A model generated the notes under the pieces. The model saw only the letters and a list, made by a program, of their open reading frames with translations. It ran no database searches and was not told the DNA's origin. Of a stretch of 64,000 nt of DNA, positions 1 to 12,543 are shown piece after piece. Made by a program: the position numbers and the translations under genes. The number at the start of each line of letters is the position of its first letter. Position 1 is the first letter of the stretch. Origin of the DNA: Gadus chalcogrammus (taxonomy: Eukaryota; Chordata; Actinopteri; Gadiformes; Gadidae); NCBI RefSeq assembly GCF_026213295.1, contig NC_079418.1:9932752-9996751 (forward strand). The letters are read 5' to 3'.

Positions 1-2640
1 GGTGTGCACTGCGCAGCCGCCTTCAAAGCAGCTCGGAGGTTCGGAATCTTTTAGGTTACTTTACGCAAACCTTCCCTTCTTCCGAAATAGAGAGTTCAGG
101 AAACGTTCGTAGGTTATAACATAAAACCGGAAAAACAGGTAGTTCGTGAGACTAGACTTCATAACAACAAGTATGGATGCCCGCAGGGACCTCTTTGTGC
201 TTTTTAACTGAATCAGAAGAATCAGTTACTAGAACTGCTTGCGATGGTTGAACATGAGGGAGAATTAATCAGTTAACGTTTATAATTTTAAGCTGTAATG
301 TATCGTAATGCAAATGTTGGAACGGGTGTTAAGTTCACCTCTTAGTGCTTGCTGCACGTTCACTTTAGTCTGTCAATGAAATGGGCAGCTATTGTTGTGA
401 CGTCAACTCGGAGGCTCATGTTGCTCTACTTCCGCATGAAGTTCCGAGGGAAATCCACAGATTGTTCAAGGCGATTTCCTCCGATCTGAAGGTCCCAACC
501 TCCGAAATTCCCAGGAACTCCTATGAGATCGAAAAATATGAATGGGTTTCAATGGAGAGAAAGTAATTACTTTCTGGTCCCAGTCTTTTTATGCCCCGAG
601 TTACACATATGTTGTTTGTTCTCTGCCGGGAAAGCCTATGTTGCCAGATTGGGCGGGAAATCTGCCCTAATCTGGCAACACTGGCAACACTGGCGGAGGT
701 GTCACTAAAACGATCCTAAGCAGTTGTATTTCAGAGTGCAGAAAAAAAGCTCCTCTGCGCACGAACTCCAGAAATGCTTGAGAAAATGTAACTTGTGTGG
801 ACGTTACCGCATTACTTGGTCAATATAAGAGCTACTTAAAAGTTATTTGATTCGGAAAAAAGCTATTTGTTGATCTTTTTGCGGGTAGCTAGATAGTACT
901 CACTCAACTTTGCTTTGATTATGAAGATATTCCTGTTTTTCACCTCCCATACGACAACGTTGTTAATCCAACATCCTCTTGAAAAACAGTTTGCTGTCCT
1001 TACTTTTGTAGGCTTTCATTTTTTGTGCGGTATGTGACGGATTCTCCATTACATAAATGTAAATATCTCCAAACTCCACGTCTGGTCAAGACGTTGCCAA
1101 CTTCAAAGCAATGAACACATCAGCAGGTTCTGTATATGGATCACAAGTTCCGAGTATGTTTATCTTTTCTTGATATCTAATTTGAACATTTATGGTCTAA
1201 ATACTTGATTGATTGCAGTATTGGAAATCTGCAAGGCTGCAATTCCCCTTGCTGGCCGCTGTTCGTCGCTATTTTGTCGGCGTCTGTTGCCCTCCAGGTA
1301 GCCATGGCAGTCACGTGACTGCAAAGTATATAAACTCCCCCACGATTGGCGCCAGTTGCAGTGTTCCCTCTGAGAATCAGGTACGTGTCTTGTTCAATAG
1401 AGAAAATATTAAAATCTAAGCCACAATGATGAATGAATAGAATCGGCCTAAATGTTGTCAGCACCTTTTTAGAATTGCGGTTTCATCTGACTTAACCACT
1501 TAATCGTCAAATCTCGCCGGCGGGTGAGTTTTAGTTACACCACCCCTTCCCCCCAACATGCTGGGTCAATTTTCGGCATCATAAGGTTGAGTGATATAGA
1601 CTGGTCATACACCGTTTGAAAGCTTAGATTCTCAGGAATTTCAACCAATGTCAACCATTCGGTGGAATAAATATGTTTACCGAATATAGATCAAATGTGT
1701 CCCAGTGTCTTAGGTCAAAATGGCAGCCCTCACCCTCCCCCTCTCTTGGTGCATTCTTAACTTATCGTCGTTGTTGATATCCTTAGCAATGAGGTTTTTT
1801 ATACCATTGCGGTTTGCACTTTTTAAGTAAAAATAATAATGTCTTAAGCACTGTGTTTTAGCATTTTTGTCAAAATTGCATAGGCGGAATAGCAAAAAAT
1901 CTGATTTCTGGGTGATTATGCCCGTCTCATTACATATCAGAACATCTGGTATGCTATCTAAATGGTTCACAAGAAAGCCCAGAGGGTAACCTTTCATTTG
2001 AACCCAAGATTATGCTTCTACATGTTTTGGTTCATGTGTAGTAAACCTTTTGTTTAAAGTATGCTTTTTGGATAGCCAAAGGTCTTTTTTGGAGTCTCCA
2101 AAAGGACCCTGACCAAAACAAATTGACATATCCTTGCATAAAAGGAGCTGGAGACTTCATCTTTTTTGCTTTGTTGTTCTGCTTTTACACACAGCATCAC
2201 AAGACCTAAGGGCTAGGGCTCAGTAGTGTTTCCAAGGGATATGGAGTTACCTAGGGTACTACAATCAGTTTGGTTTTAGAGGTGTGTGTAACCGGCTGGA
2301 AGGAAAAACAATATTGTGGCCTTCCCTGCACTGTCAGTACCTGATGCAGTTATTCTGATGTCATTCAATTCTACAGGTTCTCAGCTTTCCAAAGAGCAAA
2401 TGCACTGGTATTATAGTTTTGAGTTTATCAATTATGTTCTGCTCTCTCAACAGGTCCTGCGATTTTTGTCATCCAAACCAACCCAAACAACCCTTTTTCT
2501 AAAACCACGACCCAAAGGCACTTTTAAGAGCCACATCTGTCCTGTCAACCTGTCCTTGCAGTGTTGTACTTGTAAGCGTCTGTCTGTCTCTCTCTCGCTC
2601 TCTGTTGCCTGTCACCTGTTTCTGTCTTGCTGTCTGTCTG
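1..2640. other. Left flank with no recognisable coding gene
   Basis: I find no coding exon here that resembles a known family. Short open frames at 381-708 and 1177-1997 lack codon structure, splice context or similarity that I recognise. A small hairpin is formed around 640-690, where 'gttgccagatt' is followed by its complement 'aatctggcaac'. The stretch may hold the 5' end of the KDZ-type gene that follows, because a TATA-like box and a splice-donor-like site lie at 1327-1385. Confidence 0.5.
1327..1385 (+). promoter_or_regulatory. TATA-like core promoter and possible leader exon
   Basis: TATATAAA lies at 1327-1334 in a GC-richer stretch. A short segment then ends in CAG|GTACGT with the donor GT at 1381. 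This looks like a core promoter followed by a non-coding first exon of about 25 bases that could splice to the KDZ-type coding exon at 2652. No other support is visible, and TATA-like strings are common in AT-rich DNA. Confidence 0.25.
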
Positions 2641-2651
2641 TCCCCTTCATC

Positions 2652-5600
2652 ATGAGTGATTCAGAACTCCAGAATCTGTTTTCGAGGGTGGATAACATGG
2701 CTGTTCAGCAAGAGGTCAATGATGTCCTCCAAGGGGTTGATGACTTGATTGCTGTGGTGCAGAATGAGCAAGCAGCAGGACCGCCAACCATGAGGTGGAA
2801 GAAGAGAACCAGTGACGGGAACTTAATTTATGCAAGACCACGATCAGCTAGGAATCAGCCCAGTATTGTTTTTGCATTCTTGATGTTTAAAGATCCCAGA
2901 TTTTAGGCCCACTCAAATCAAGGAAAACCTAAAGCTTGATATGTATGGTATCAGCTGAGATAAACCAGAACCAATATTTAGATGACTCATTTGCAAACCG
3001 AATACATTTTTCGTTCTACCCCTTTTCAGCCCTATCAAATATCAAAAAGGTCTACTTGTCGCTTCTAAACAGTCAAATGTAGATAAATGCTTAACAGTGA
3101 GTGTGTGATATTATACTCTACATACTATACCATAAATGATTGTCTTTTTTTTTTCTTTTCTTTTTATTCAGTTACAGCTGGTAACAGCAGTGGACTTCTA
3201 CAGCAGAAGACTCATCCCAACAAAAATGCTCCTGACTCAAACTCTGAGGTGGTCTTTGCTCCTGATAACGTTGGTATGTGAAACATTTTTTTTAAATAAT
3301 TGGTGAACATTAATTAATGTTAGGAAATTCTTACTTGTATCTGTATGATGTATGTGATACAGAGTTAAGATGTGAAGTCCATGTTGCAGTAATTTCACCT
3401 TTTAACAGCCATTCCATAAAGACACTTTAAATAAAAAACAGACTCTTTTGTACTATTTTAACAGATGGATTTCTACGAGATCTCCAGCAATCACTGAGCG
3501 ATGCAACAGGAGATGGGGTGGAATCACCAACCCCACAAGCCTCTCTTTCTGCTTCATTAAACTGGAGCACAAGAAAGAGCAATTCTTCAGAGAGCTGGAA
3601 GGCAGCGAGATCTCGTCTGGTTAACACCGCACTGGCACAAGAAAATGTGGGAACCCGAAAGTGCCAACAGTGTTGGCGCAATATAGCTGTTTGTTGTCGT
3701 GATTGTCTACCACGGCCCTTATTCTGTGCGGAGTGCGACGTCGTCATGCACACCAGACACCCCCTTCACAACCGAGATGCCAGTACTTTAGGATTTTTCC
3801 AGCCATTGCCCCCAACAACTACTGTACAGAATATGGACCTTTGCCAGTGTGGTAAGTTCTGTACAATGTATTTTAAGTACAAAATAGCGTGTGTGCGCGC
3901 GCATGTGTGGGGCCATATTTTCTGATTTAAGGTATCGCACATCCTTAGAGAGTTTATGTGCTCTGTCATTTTGAAGTTGACAGACTGCAGAGTAACTTCA
4001 AACACTGATCTTTCCATAAAAAACAGTATTTAATTTTCACATTTCAATTCAACGCGTTTTAAAGTATATTACCAATTTAAATTATACTAAGTATACTTTT
4101 TAAGAAGCATCCTTGGTATACTTTTTATCACTTGGGTACAATGTTTTTCCCTGTTGATACAAATGATTCCTAATTCACTTTTTTTTCCCTTTGATTTATT
4201 TTAGTGCGGTATGTACCTGTGGTCTGTGGCTGTCCAACAGAGGCACTGAGGCTCAAACCAGGAAAAGCTGTGGCTGTGATCACAATGAATGGTGAGAACG
4301 TGTATAACTTTTGTCCTGTTTGAAAAGTTTCTTTTTAATAATAGCAATCCCTTCTCAACAACTGCCACATGTTTATGATAGCTTTGTATAGGAAATCTTA
4401 AAATTACTTAAGTAATGCATTGTAAAAAAAGTCATGAATATAAGTAAGTGTGTAATTCCCTTTTATATTTGTTTTTTAAGGGAGACATGGGCTCAGCATG
4501 CCTGAGTTGGCATGTGAAGTGTGCAAAGCCACATGGACTGCTGGTGTTGACGGCATTCTTCACAGCGACTACTGGCCAGCTACCCTGAACTTTGCCACCA
4601 TTTATGAAACTGATGTTTTTGCTTCATTTGAAGAAATGAAAATGGCAGCACCTGGATTGTCCTGTCAGGCATTTTTAAAAATGTTGGATCAGAGAACTGT
4701 CCGCTTTGGCCGTGTGAGTATTGAAGTTATCTGTCCTTTTTTTATTTATTTGTATGCTGCTTAAAAATCTCATTAGCTCTTGATGTCTTTTTTTTTGAGA
4801 CAGACTGGGAAGATCTCAGCTGACACCTTCACCAAAAGCTTTTTTGAGTGAGAGGCTGTACAATATGAGATGGACAACATATGTAAGGAGCCATTCACCT
4901 GTCCCGGATATGCTTGCGGTTTCCGTGGATGGTAACCGCAAGCATTACCACTTCAAGAATGCATCTAGGTACTATAAATTATTTATAATGTCAGTGTTTG
5001 AACTAATGACAAAAGTTAAGTCTCCTAATATGCACCAATTAACCTGTTTTATTTAGAGCTGAGGAACAGGCCATATTTGATGGCATCTTCATCGCGAAGG
5101 ATGACGACGTCACAAAATTTGTGAACTACATTCACACCACAACCAAGCATGTAATATTGCAGACTATAAGGTAACCCTTTTTAGGTAACCCTTTTGACCA
5201 TTTTAAATGTTTATATTGTAGGTGTCCGGAAGAGGCGTTTGTGGGGGGGAATGGTCGGCGGCTCGAGAGACCTCCCAAAAATCTGCCAGCAAGCTGGATG
5301 AAGAGGGCCTGGAGCTTGCTGTGTGTCGGCATGGGGTGCTCCTATGTGCCCTCAATATGTTCAGGGGAGAAATCTTTGCATATCCTCTGTACATACAACA
5401 AAAGCTTGCCAACCTCACGCCAACCTTTTTATTGCAAGGATGTCACATGTAAATACTGGCCCTACCTCAATAAGGTTGCAAGAAGCTGCCCAGAGCTCCA
5501 GCATCTGCTCAGCATGAAGCCCTTCCTTTCAGTGTTCCATGCCAAAGCCCACGATTTCAAATGTGACATAAGCAATCATTACCAAGAGAATCACTTTATG

Positions 5601-7118
5601 TGAATATCCACACTTTCACGTCAACATTGACATGTCATAACATGCTTTGTTTTTTATGCATTTTAAACAGGTCAAATGGAGTGGTGCCTACCATGAGGGG
5701 GCAGGATTGACACTAGGGGAGGAGGTAGAGCAGGTCAATGCCTTCCTCTCTCGGATAGCAGTGACCACCAAACACATGTCCAAAGCAGGTGAATGGCTAT
5801 AAAGTATGAACATAGGTACAAGAAATAAGCTGAAGTTAACACTAGATAACACCATCATTTTATGCTGCAGGACGCACAGACATGCTCACCCTCTTGGCCA
5901 TGTGCTGGAATCAGCAAAAGACTGACAACTTGGCCACCTCACTGTCCCGCAGATATCTGAGAGTATTAACATCTTTTTTTTTAAGTTTTGTTAGCAGATT
6001 TTGAGGCTGTACACTGAATTTACTTAATTATTTTTCCATAAAGACCATGAAGACCGAATTGGACGTCACGGAGAGCCAGATGGAGGACTGGGTCAGTGAC
6101 GTTAAGGATTAGGCAGACGGTGAGGAAATTATAACAGTTTTGTAAGCACAGAGTTTCAGACTCTTGGCGATAAAATCCTGTGACATTCTACCTAGTCTTT
6201 ATGAAGCATTCATTCAAATTAAACCGTTATTAGAAGTCACTTAAAATGTAACACGCATTTCCTCTCTACAGCAACAACCATCAACACAACTGATGTTGCC
6301 GCCTTGGCCAGCATCAAGAGACGGTCGCAGCGTCTCTACAAAGACTGCGACAGTAACAAAGGTCGTGCCAGGATCCGCCGCAAGATCCGGGACGAGAGGG
6401 GGTTCCTGAGTTCTGTGGTGGAGAAGTACAACAGAATGGTTCCCACAACAGAAACGCTGTGCTTTGAAACCATTCTGTCTGGAGAGAGAGCTTGGCCATG
6501 GCAGCTACCACACAGTGGTAGGTTCACCAGTTGCTAGTTTGAATGTTAAATACTTCCAGCAAATTTGGCACACCTCTAATGCCTCTAATCGATCTACATC
6601 TAACTTCTTCGTTGAATGCTCATCTTACATGAATATGAGTTAATGTTTTTTTATAAATGCTTTTCAGACTCTGTTGACCTTGGGACCAAGAGGAGAGCAT
6701 TTGACCTGGTCATGGCAGGGAAAATAATCCAGGAGGAGAAAATGATTCTTCAGAGGGAGATGAATCAGCACTGGAGGTCTCTGGGGAATCGTGCTGACTC
6801 CCTAAAAGAGCTGTCCTGCCTTGTTTCAAGGGCTACAACAGAACGTATGTTTTTAACTTGTATCACATTTATGTACACATCAAAGACTGGTGATTATTTT
6901 ACTAATACTGGCTTTCTCATAACATTCAAGATTCACCTTGGGGCCTTACTGAGGAAGGGTTGACTGGTCTACAGTGCATGATCAAAAATAAATGGCACTT
7001 CATCACAGAAATGATGGCTAACGCGAGACACTGCTACATACAAGTGTTGACTGCAGCAGAGGGAGCACAGATGATCAACTCCCAGGACACTTCTGATGAC
7101 TACTCGGACAATGACTGA
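2652..7118 (+). pseudogene. Broken KDZ (Zisupton-type) transposase gene
   Basis: This is a multi-exon transposase of the Kyakuja-Dileera-Zisupton superfamily. The ATG at 2652 opens an exon starting MSDSELQNLF. The exon at about 3465-3850 carries a cysteine cluster (CQQCW, CCRDC, CAEC, then HTRHPLHNRD) typical of the CxC zinc domain in KDZ proteins. Exons at about 4482-4718 and 4803-5170 lead into the core, which has the hallmark DEEGLELAVCRHGVLL and LNMFRGEIFAYP near 5300-5400. Further exons follow at about 5671-5787, 5870-5965, 6043, 6272-6522 and 6667-6843. The last ends at 7118 in an acidic tail (SQDTSDDYSDND). It is disrupted: TGA at 4849-4851 and TAG at 6110-6112 sit where relatives have tryptophan, as I recall. 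The frame also shifts near 4900-4915 and 5405-5435. It cannot encode a full transposase. Inverted repeats and TSDs of the element were not found. Confidence 0.78.
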
Positions 7119-7136
7119 CATTTCGGATGATTCATT

Positions 7137-7440
7137 TTAAACAATGGCTATGCTTTGATGTAAACCATTCCATTGTAGTTCTGGTTGTATGTTTAGGGTC
7201 GTTGCCCTGCTGGAAGGTGAACCTCCCCTCCAGCCTAAGGCCTTTTGCGGACTGCAACAGGTGTTCTGCCCTGTATTTGCCCCATCCATCTTCTCATCAA
7301 CTCTGAGCAGCTTCCCTGTCTCTGCTGAAGAAAAGCACCCCCACTGCATGATGCTGCCACCACCATGTTTCAAGTCGGGGATGGTGTGTTGAGGGAGGGT
7401 GCAATGTTCTGCAGCTGTGACGTTCTACAGCTGTCTGTAA
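7137..7440 (-). mobile_element. Tc1-like transposase fragment
   Basis: On the minus strand the reading MKHGGGSIMQWGCFSS, followed by GKLLRVDEKMDG, is the signature of Tc1/mariner transposases just before the last catalytic residue. Downstream words such as 'ttccagcagggcaacgaccctaaacata' correspond to the FQQ-NDPKH motif in a shifted frame. Only about 90 codons remain, with frameshifts and no terminal inverted repeats. It is a dead fragment lying 19 bases beyond the stop of the KDZ-type gene. Confidence 0.75.
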
Positions 7441-7463
7441 ATTCTCAAGAGTAGGGGGTGAGC

Positions 7464-8288
7464 TAGTGATGGCAGTGTGACACTGAAGCTTCGATACGTG
7501 CTTCAAACCAACTCCCAAGAAGCACTGCTTCGAAGCTTGCTTCAGAGCAAAAGAAACCACGTGACATGTGACGTCCGAAGCAGCAACTGGTTCGTTGCCT
7601 GAATGAATCACTTGACTGGTCCGCGGCTCGGTGGAGAAGCTTTGAGCAAAAAAAAGAAACTGACTCAATCCATAAGGCAGCCTACCTCAATACAAATCTT
7701 TGAGTGTCTAACCCCATCCCACATAATCACCCCCTAGAGTTACTCAAGCACACCCAACCAACCTTGTCCGAAGCCAGCTGGTCACCGCCTAATTATTTAA
7801 TGAAAAAAAACAACACAATCGATGCTACAATCGTTTACGGGAGTTGTGCATAGTACGGTATGTATGTAATAGATCAACGTAAGGTATCGATTAGAGTAGA
7901 CTAGGGGATAACACACTGACTGTGGAGTGGAGGACCCGGGTTCGAATCCCATTACTGGGGGGAAAGTTTTTATATGCATTTTCAATTATATCCTAGCCTA
8001 CATCAGTTAGCCTATCTGGACAGAAGGCTAGGCATATCCCTTTAAGAACAATTTAGACATCTGTATTTAGATCAATCTTTATTCGAGAAAAGATCATGCT
8101 ATTAAGTATTTGGGTTTGTGTGTTTGTGCGTCAAATCGTTTTCAAAGCAGGGATACGTTGAATCCACTGCAGCCTCGAACTTCGCCAGCAGAGGTCACTG
8201 TCACTGAAGCTTCGAGTAATGAACCCATTTTCGAAACATTGGCTCAACTGGTTCGATGCTTCATAAAAGCTTCATTTGCCCATCACTA
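7464..8288. mobile_element. Non-autonomous hAT element with 8-bp TSD
   Basis: The ends are TAGTGATGGCA and TGCCCATCACTA (imperfect inverted repeats). GGGTGAGC is duplicated exactly on both sides (7456-7463 and 8289-8296), the 8-bp TSD expected for hAT. Motifs of the form GAAGCTTCG recur close to both ends, as is usual for hAT subterminal binding sites. The 825-bp body has no transposase and contains a tRNA-like stretch near 7893-7963. Confidence 0.9.
7893..7963 (+). tRNA. tRNA-Arg-like degenerate sequence
   Basis: The stretch has an A-box-like segment (GACTAGGGGATAACACA) and a perfect B-box, GGTTCGAATCC at 7939-7949. Their spacing and the 'GGATAACACACTGACT' word resemble an arginine tRNA. 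The anticodon stem does not pair properly, so a functional tRNA is unlikely. It is better read as a tRNA-derived segment carried inside the surrounding hAT MITE. Confidence 0.35.
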
Positions 8289-8299
8289 GGGTGAGCCTG

Positions 8300-8900
8300 T
8301 ACTTAAAAGCCTGGTGTCTGACATTTGAAGTGCTTTATCTGGAACAGCTTTTTGATTTCTGTTTTGATGTTGCGCTACCAAATTATTTTTAATTGATTTC
8401 ATACTCTATTTAACTGCCTTTTAAAACCAGAAATAACTAATAAATGTGTTTTTGCCTAAATGGTGTCTGATCCTTTAACTTCCTCCAAGTGCACTAGAAA
8501 GCTTTTTCCAAAGCTGATTATTTGTTTTATGTCTTATAGAATTGTCTCCTCTGTGCCATCTCTTGTCTATTTGTCTGTGAATTTAATAATAGACATCATA
8601 TAGCACTTTTCAAAACAGTTATAAAGTAGGCTACTGAACAGATAAAAACGTTATCAAAAAAAACCTGTAGGCCAATGTAGAGACAATGAGCTCTATAGAA
8701 TAAAAGGCCCGGCCCGGAGGTGGTAAATCAGCGGGGCTGTCTCGAGGAAGTGTTGCCGGGAAAGAGTCACTGGAGGCGGGGTTGAGGGACGGAGCCGGGG
8801 GCCCGGCCTGGAGATGGCCAATCAGCGGGGAGTTCTGGATGAAGCGCGGCCGAGTTAGAATGAGTGAAAGTGGGACTGGAGGTCCCCACAGTGCCCCCCG
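8300..8900. other. Intergenic stretch
   Basis: No coding similarity was seen. AATAA-type strings occur near 8435-8445. From about 8700 the DNA becomes GC-rich (GGCCCGG repeats) leading into the palindrome at 8901. Confidence 0.4.
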
Positions 8901-8990
8901 CACCGAAACTTGGCCCGGTCGGACCCCGAGGGCAGGAAGTGGGGGCCCCCCCTTCCGGCCCTCGGGGTCCGACCGGGCCAAGTTTCGGTG
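8901..8990. repeat. 90-bp near-perfect palindrome
   Basis: Bases 8901-8932 are the exact reverse complement of 8959-8990, and pairing continues inward to the centre (GGGGGCCCCC at 8941-8950) with only two mismatches. A single strand could form a 45-bp stem with essentially no loop. The sequence is GC-rich. It does not look like a tRNA or a terminator and may be the core of an uncharacterised repeat. Confidence 0.9.
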
Positions 8991-8999
8991 TGGGGGTCC

Positions 9000-9489
9000 C
9001 AGTTAGGCCCTAGAATAAGGTATTCAAATTTCAGGGCGGTAGGACCTTCCTATCTCAAAAACTGTTTTTTCCATCACATTCAGAACCATAAGGTCTTGCA
9101 GGCAACACTTCCTTTTTTCTCTAAGGGCTAGAACTCCAAATCTCGGATATGTCGTTCTTGGGGCCCCGGGAAATGTGTGTAAACATTTAAGCATCCCTAG
9201 CTATCTCGAAAAGGCCGGAAAAGGGGCGTGACCTCCAACAGTACAGTAAATGTACATCAGTCAGAGGTTAGTTTCTAGTCCCCATTTTTTGTGGGATAGA
9301 GGTGTACATTTGTGGCTTAAGGTGTGTAGACACAGCTGGCCTGTGGCCACGTTTTTGAAGTCTGGGGTCAAAAGGAGCCGGCACCACGCCGCTTATGAGA
9401 TAACAAAAAGTTAATGTGTATTTCTCACATAACTTTTTGTCATTATTAACGAGAGGCCTGATTCTCAGATATGCATGTTGGATGGCTAG
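9000..9489. other. Non-coding stretch between palindrome and hAT element
   Basis: No frame resembles a known protein. The sequence is of moderate complexity and may belong to the same repeat as the palindrome; nothing further can be supported. Confidence 0.35.
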
Positions 9490-9497
9490 GGTGTAGG

Positions 9498-11356
9498 CAG
9501 GGCCGCTGACAGGTTTGGCTGGGCCCGGGACAAAATTCTCTCAATGCCCCCCCCCCCCCCCCCCCAAAAAAAAAACACACACACCTCTACTTTCTCGGTC
9601 CCTACCCTACCCTTAAATTACGGAAATTCAAAAAAATTCATTCATTACTCAACAAACAATTTATTTGAACATTTTAACATCAACTTTGTGTGCAACTATT
9701 TAGGTGCGAAATGCCATGCACCGGACTTTTGTGGTGGCAAAGTCATCAATGAGGTCATTGAAGTCCAGCTTATTTGCAAGCTTGTGCTCTATGGAAAGCA
9801 TTGCCAGCCCGTTGAGCCTCTCCTGTGACATCTTTGAGCGCAAGTAGATTTTTATTAGCTTCAATTTGCTGAAGGCTCGCTCACCTCCAGCCACAGTCAC
9901 ACAGGCATGGACAGGAAGATCCTGAGCAAAATGCAGAGGTCGCCATAAATGCTCTGAAGCCCCATTTCGTATAATTTAACACAGAAAAGAATAGACTGAT
10001 CAACTTGGCTAACTCTATCCCAAAGACTACAAAAGTTTAAAAATCGAAGGTTTTTTTTTTGTTCCCAAAATTGTCAAACGCCGAAACACAACCACAGAAT
10101 TCCCTTGTGCAGCTCCCAAACACATGACGTCGGGATGACAAGCCCATTTATTACGGATAAACCAAAAGGATTATTTACAACTTTAATTGGATAGGCTATG
10201 GATATGGACTGAGTGAAGTTATGGCTTTCAGAATCATACCACAATAAAACTCCCGCTATTGTATTCACTTAGAGCTCATTAACTGCACATTTCATCGACC
10301 ATTTTTCACTTGACCAAGGGGAATCATGTCAAGGGTACTTTTATTTATCGCCAGACCCGCGTTTATGTCCGCTGAACTTCCAGAGAATGTTTGGGGAACA
10401 AGGCGGAGCCCATTCATCTGGCGAGTTTCAAGTTAACGGCAATCAGAAACTAAGCTACAGGCTACCCCAAAACGCCACGTTTATAACCCATTCGTTACAT
10501 CCAACTCTATCTAAATGGCAATTTCACATGTTGCCATGCCACTGGCTTATTTTAAACCATGAGCCGCGTTACACTGGCTGTAATTCAGCTGACTGGGAAT
10601 GATTCTCAAATCAATTCAGCCGGATTGGAGTGCGCAGCGCGTGCCTGCCTGAAACATTTGATTTGGACATGGGCCTATTTGCGGGGTAATGTGCATATTC
10701 TAAGATTCAATTAGATATAGGCGTATGAAACACAGTGTAATAAAGCCGTTGTGGTTATCAAATTATTCAATGCCCCCTGTCTGTCTGATATTGATCTCCG
10801 TGTGACTTGCTCATGTGGTGCTGCGCTAATATGTTTGACACGCCGCCTGTGCCTGTGTTACTTGACGACGGGGCTGGAAAAAGTTGGCCGTGTCTTACCT
10901 GGCTGTGCTGCACAGCTGCCTTTAGGTACCCGCAGCATCACAGTCTTTTCTGAAATATTTATAAAGAGATCCCCTCAGGCTTTCGGCTTCTTCCTCTCTT
11001 TTTCGCCTTTCTTTTTTTTTCAGGGCTCCTGACTTGTGCATGTTGAATCAACTCGCGCACTGACCACTAATGGAATGATGTCGTATTTTTTCTTCTCCAA
11101 AGACCAAACCATTTTGCCATAGGGGTGATAGGGGGTTATTGGCCGTTTTTTCAAGGGCAATGAAGGCAAACAATCTAGGAGTCATTAATTGAATGCAAAT
11201 AAAGCACTTTTCTTCTCTAAATCAACACATTTTGAAGTATACATACAATAATTAATCCCAACTTCATGGGGGTCCAGTTATGGCCCCCCCCCATTCCAGG
11301 GCCAGTCCAGGGCCCGGGACAACGTACCCGTTTGTCCCCCCCTGTCGGCGGGCCTG
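9498..11356 (-). mobile_element. Internally deleted hAT element with 8-bp TSD
   Basis: Inverted ends CAGGGCCGCTGACAGG (9498) and its imperfect complement (ending 11356) are flanked by an exact GGTGTAGG duplication at 9490-9497 and 11357-11364. Only the 3' end of a minus-strand transposase is retained (9715-9900). The remaining ~1.4 kb has no further transposase sequence, so this 1859-bp copy is a deletion derivative. A C-rich tract at 9546-9565 lies just inside the left end, similar to that of the larger hAT at 30.45 kb. Confidence 0.88.
9715..9900 (-). pseudogene. hAT transposase C-terminal dimerisation fragment
   Basis: The reading GGERAFSKLKLIK followed by SKMSQERLNGLAMLSIEH and the acidic IDDFAT is the hAT-family C-terminal dimerisation region, of the ZMYM1-like subgroup. 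About 62 codons survive. The catalytic core and N-terminal zinc finger are absent. It lies inside the TSD-flanked element at 9498-11356. Confidence 0.8.
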
Positions 11357-11719
11357 GGTGTAGGTCTGGGAAGAACTTCAGGCCGAAATCTTGCAAGCGA
11401 GCCGCTGGGTGAGGTGCAACGAAATGGAGCACTTGCTTAGTCACTTGTGTGAGCCTTTCCTGTAGGGATGGAGCCCTACTTGATAAAAGTTGATCATATG
11501 CGTCCTTTCTGACCCCCTTTGATATGAAAGAAACCCCAGGTCTATAGCTTATTTGTTAATGGGGGTGCTTGTGGACAGTACACAGTAAAAAATGGAGTGT
11601 CATTATTGCAGAGTAAACCTATTTTCCTCTGGATAGAGTAGTTATAACAATGTACAGAGTAAAATCGTCTAAATAGTAGTGTCAAAAGTGAGAGTTAAGT
11701 CCAACATGCACACAATGAC

Positions 11720-12540
11720 CAAATCTACTCTACATGGTGATGATTCCCCGCGAAAGTACTAGAACTGAACTGGAGCTCGAGCTGGCAGTGGCACGTTGGA
11801 AATCGTCTCTCTCCCCACTAGCAGACCTATCGTGGTAAGTTTGTATGAATATTTGTAGGTTTTCACCATCTAGCGAGATATTTTTCCACTTACGACCAAC
11901 TTTTTCAATACATTGACGATGATAGACGATGGTAGGCGTAAAGTTAGGCATGCATAGATGTAGTTAGCTAATCAATATGCCTCACTGACTTCAAGTTCAG
12001 ATGCATTCGACTGCAATACCACGTCAAGAACTTAGAAGTAATACAGTTGATAACGAAATTCATTTAAATGACACATTTCAGACTTGATTTACTTGTTAAC
12101 ACCGTGCAATGTATGGGTTAGTGATAATTGAAGTTGTTCGGCCGGGTGGGTGACGTTGGGTTAACGTACCAAAATGTTAGCAAGTTAGCTTGACAACGTG
12201 GTTTCTGCCCAAGCTGAAATAATTTGCAAGATGTTATGTTGTCGTGCTTGACTTGGCTTGAAACCAGACATTGAGAGTAATTTCAACAATTGCTGAATGG
12301 CAAGAAAGTCATCAGAAAGACACGAGGTTATACTCTCAGCTAACAAGTTTATTAGCACCCCGTATATCAACCTATTGATACTGTAAGAGGAGATTTATTT
12401 TTGTGAATAATTGTGTAAAAGAAAATATGATTTCTATGATGGTTAATGATTTGATAAATATATTCATTATATTATTATTTAGATTGGGGAACTACTAGTT
12501 AGGTTGGGCCGAGTGATACGCCGCACACAAGAGGCTAGTT
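11720..12540. other. Non-coding 5' portion of the TIR-bounded region
   Basis: No exon resembling a known protein was found. The stretch lies between the left subterminal repeats and the foldback element and may contain the promoter of the gene that starts at 13919. Confidence 0.35.
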
Positions 12541-12543
12541 TCA

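Noticed and set aside
381..708. Two 61-codon overlapping frames near the left edge
   Set aside because: No recognised motif, no support from neighbouring exons and ordinary length for chance frames.
7893..7963. Functional tRNA gene
   Set aside because: A and B boxes are present, but the anticodon and acceptor stems do not pair and the sequence lies inside a MITE; kept only as tRNA-like.
8631..9131. Overlapping frames reading MARSDPEGRK on both strands
   Set aside because: They arise from the two arms of the 90-bp palindrome being read in opposite directions.
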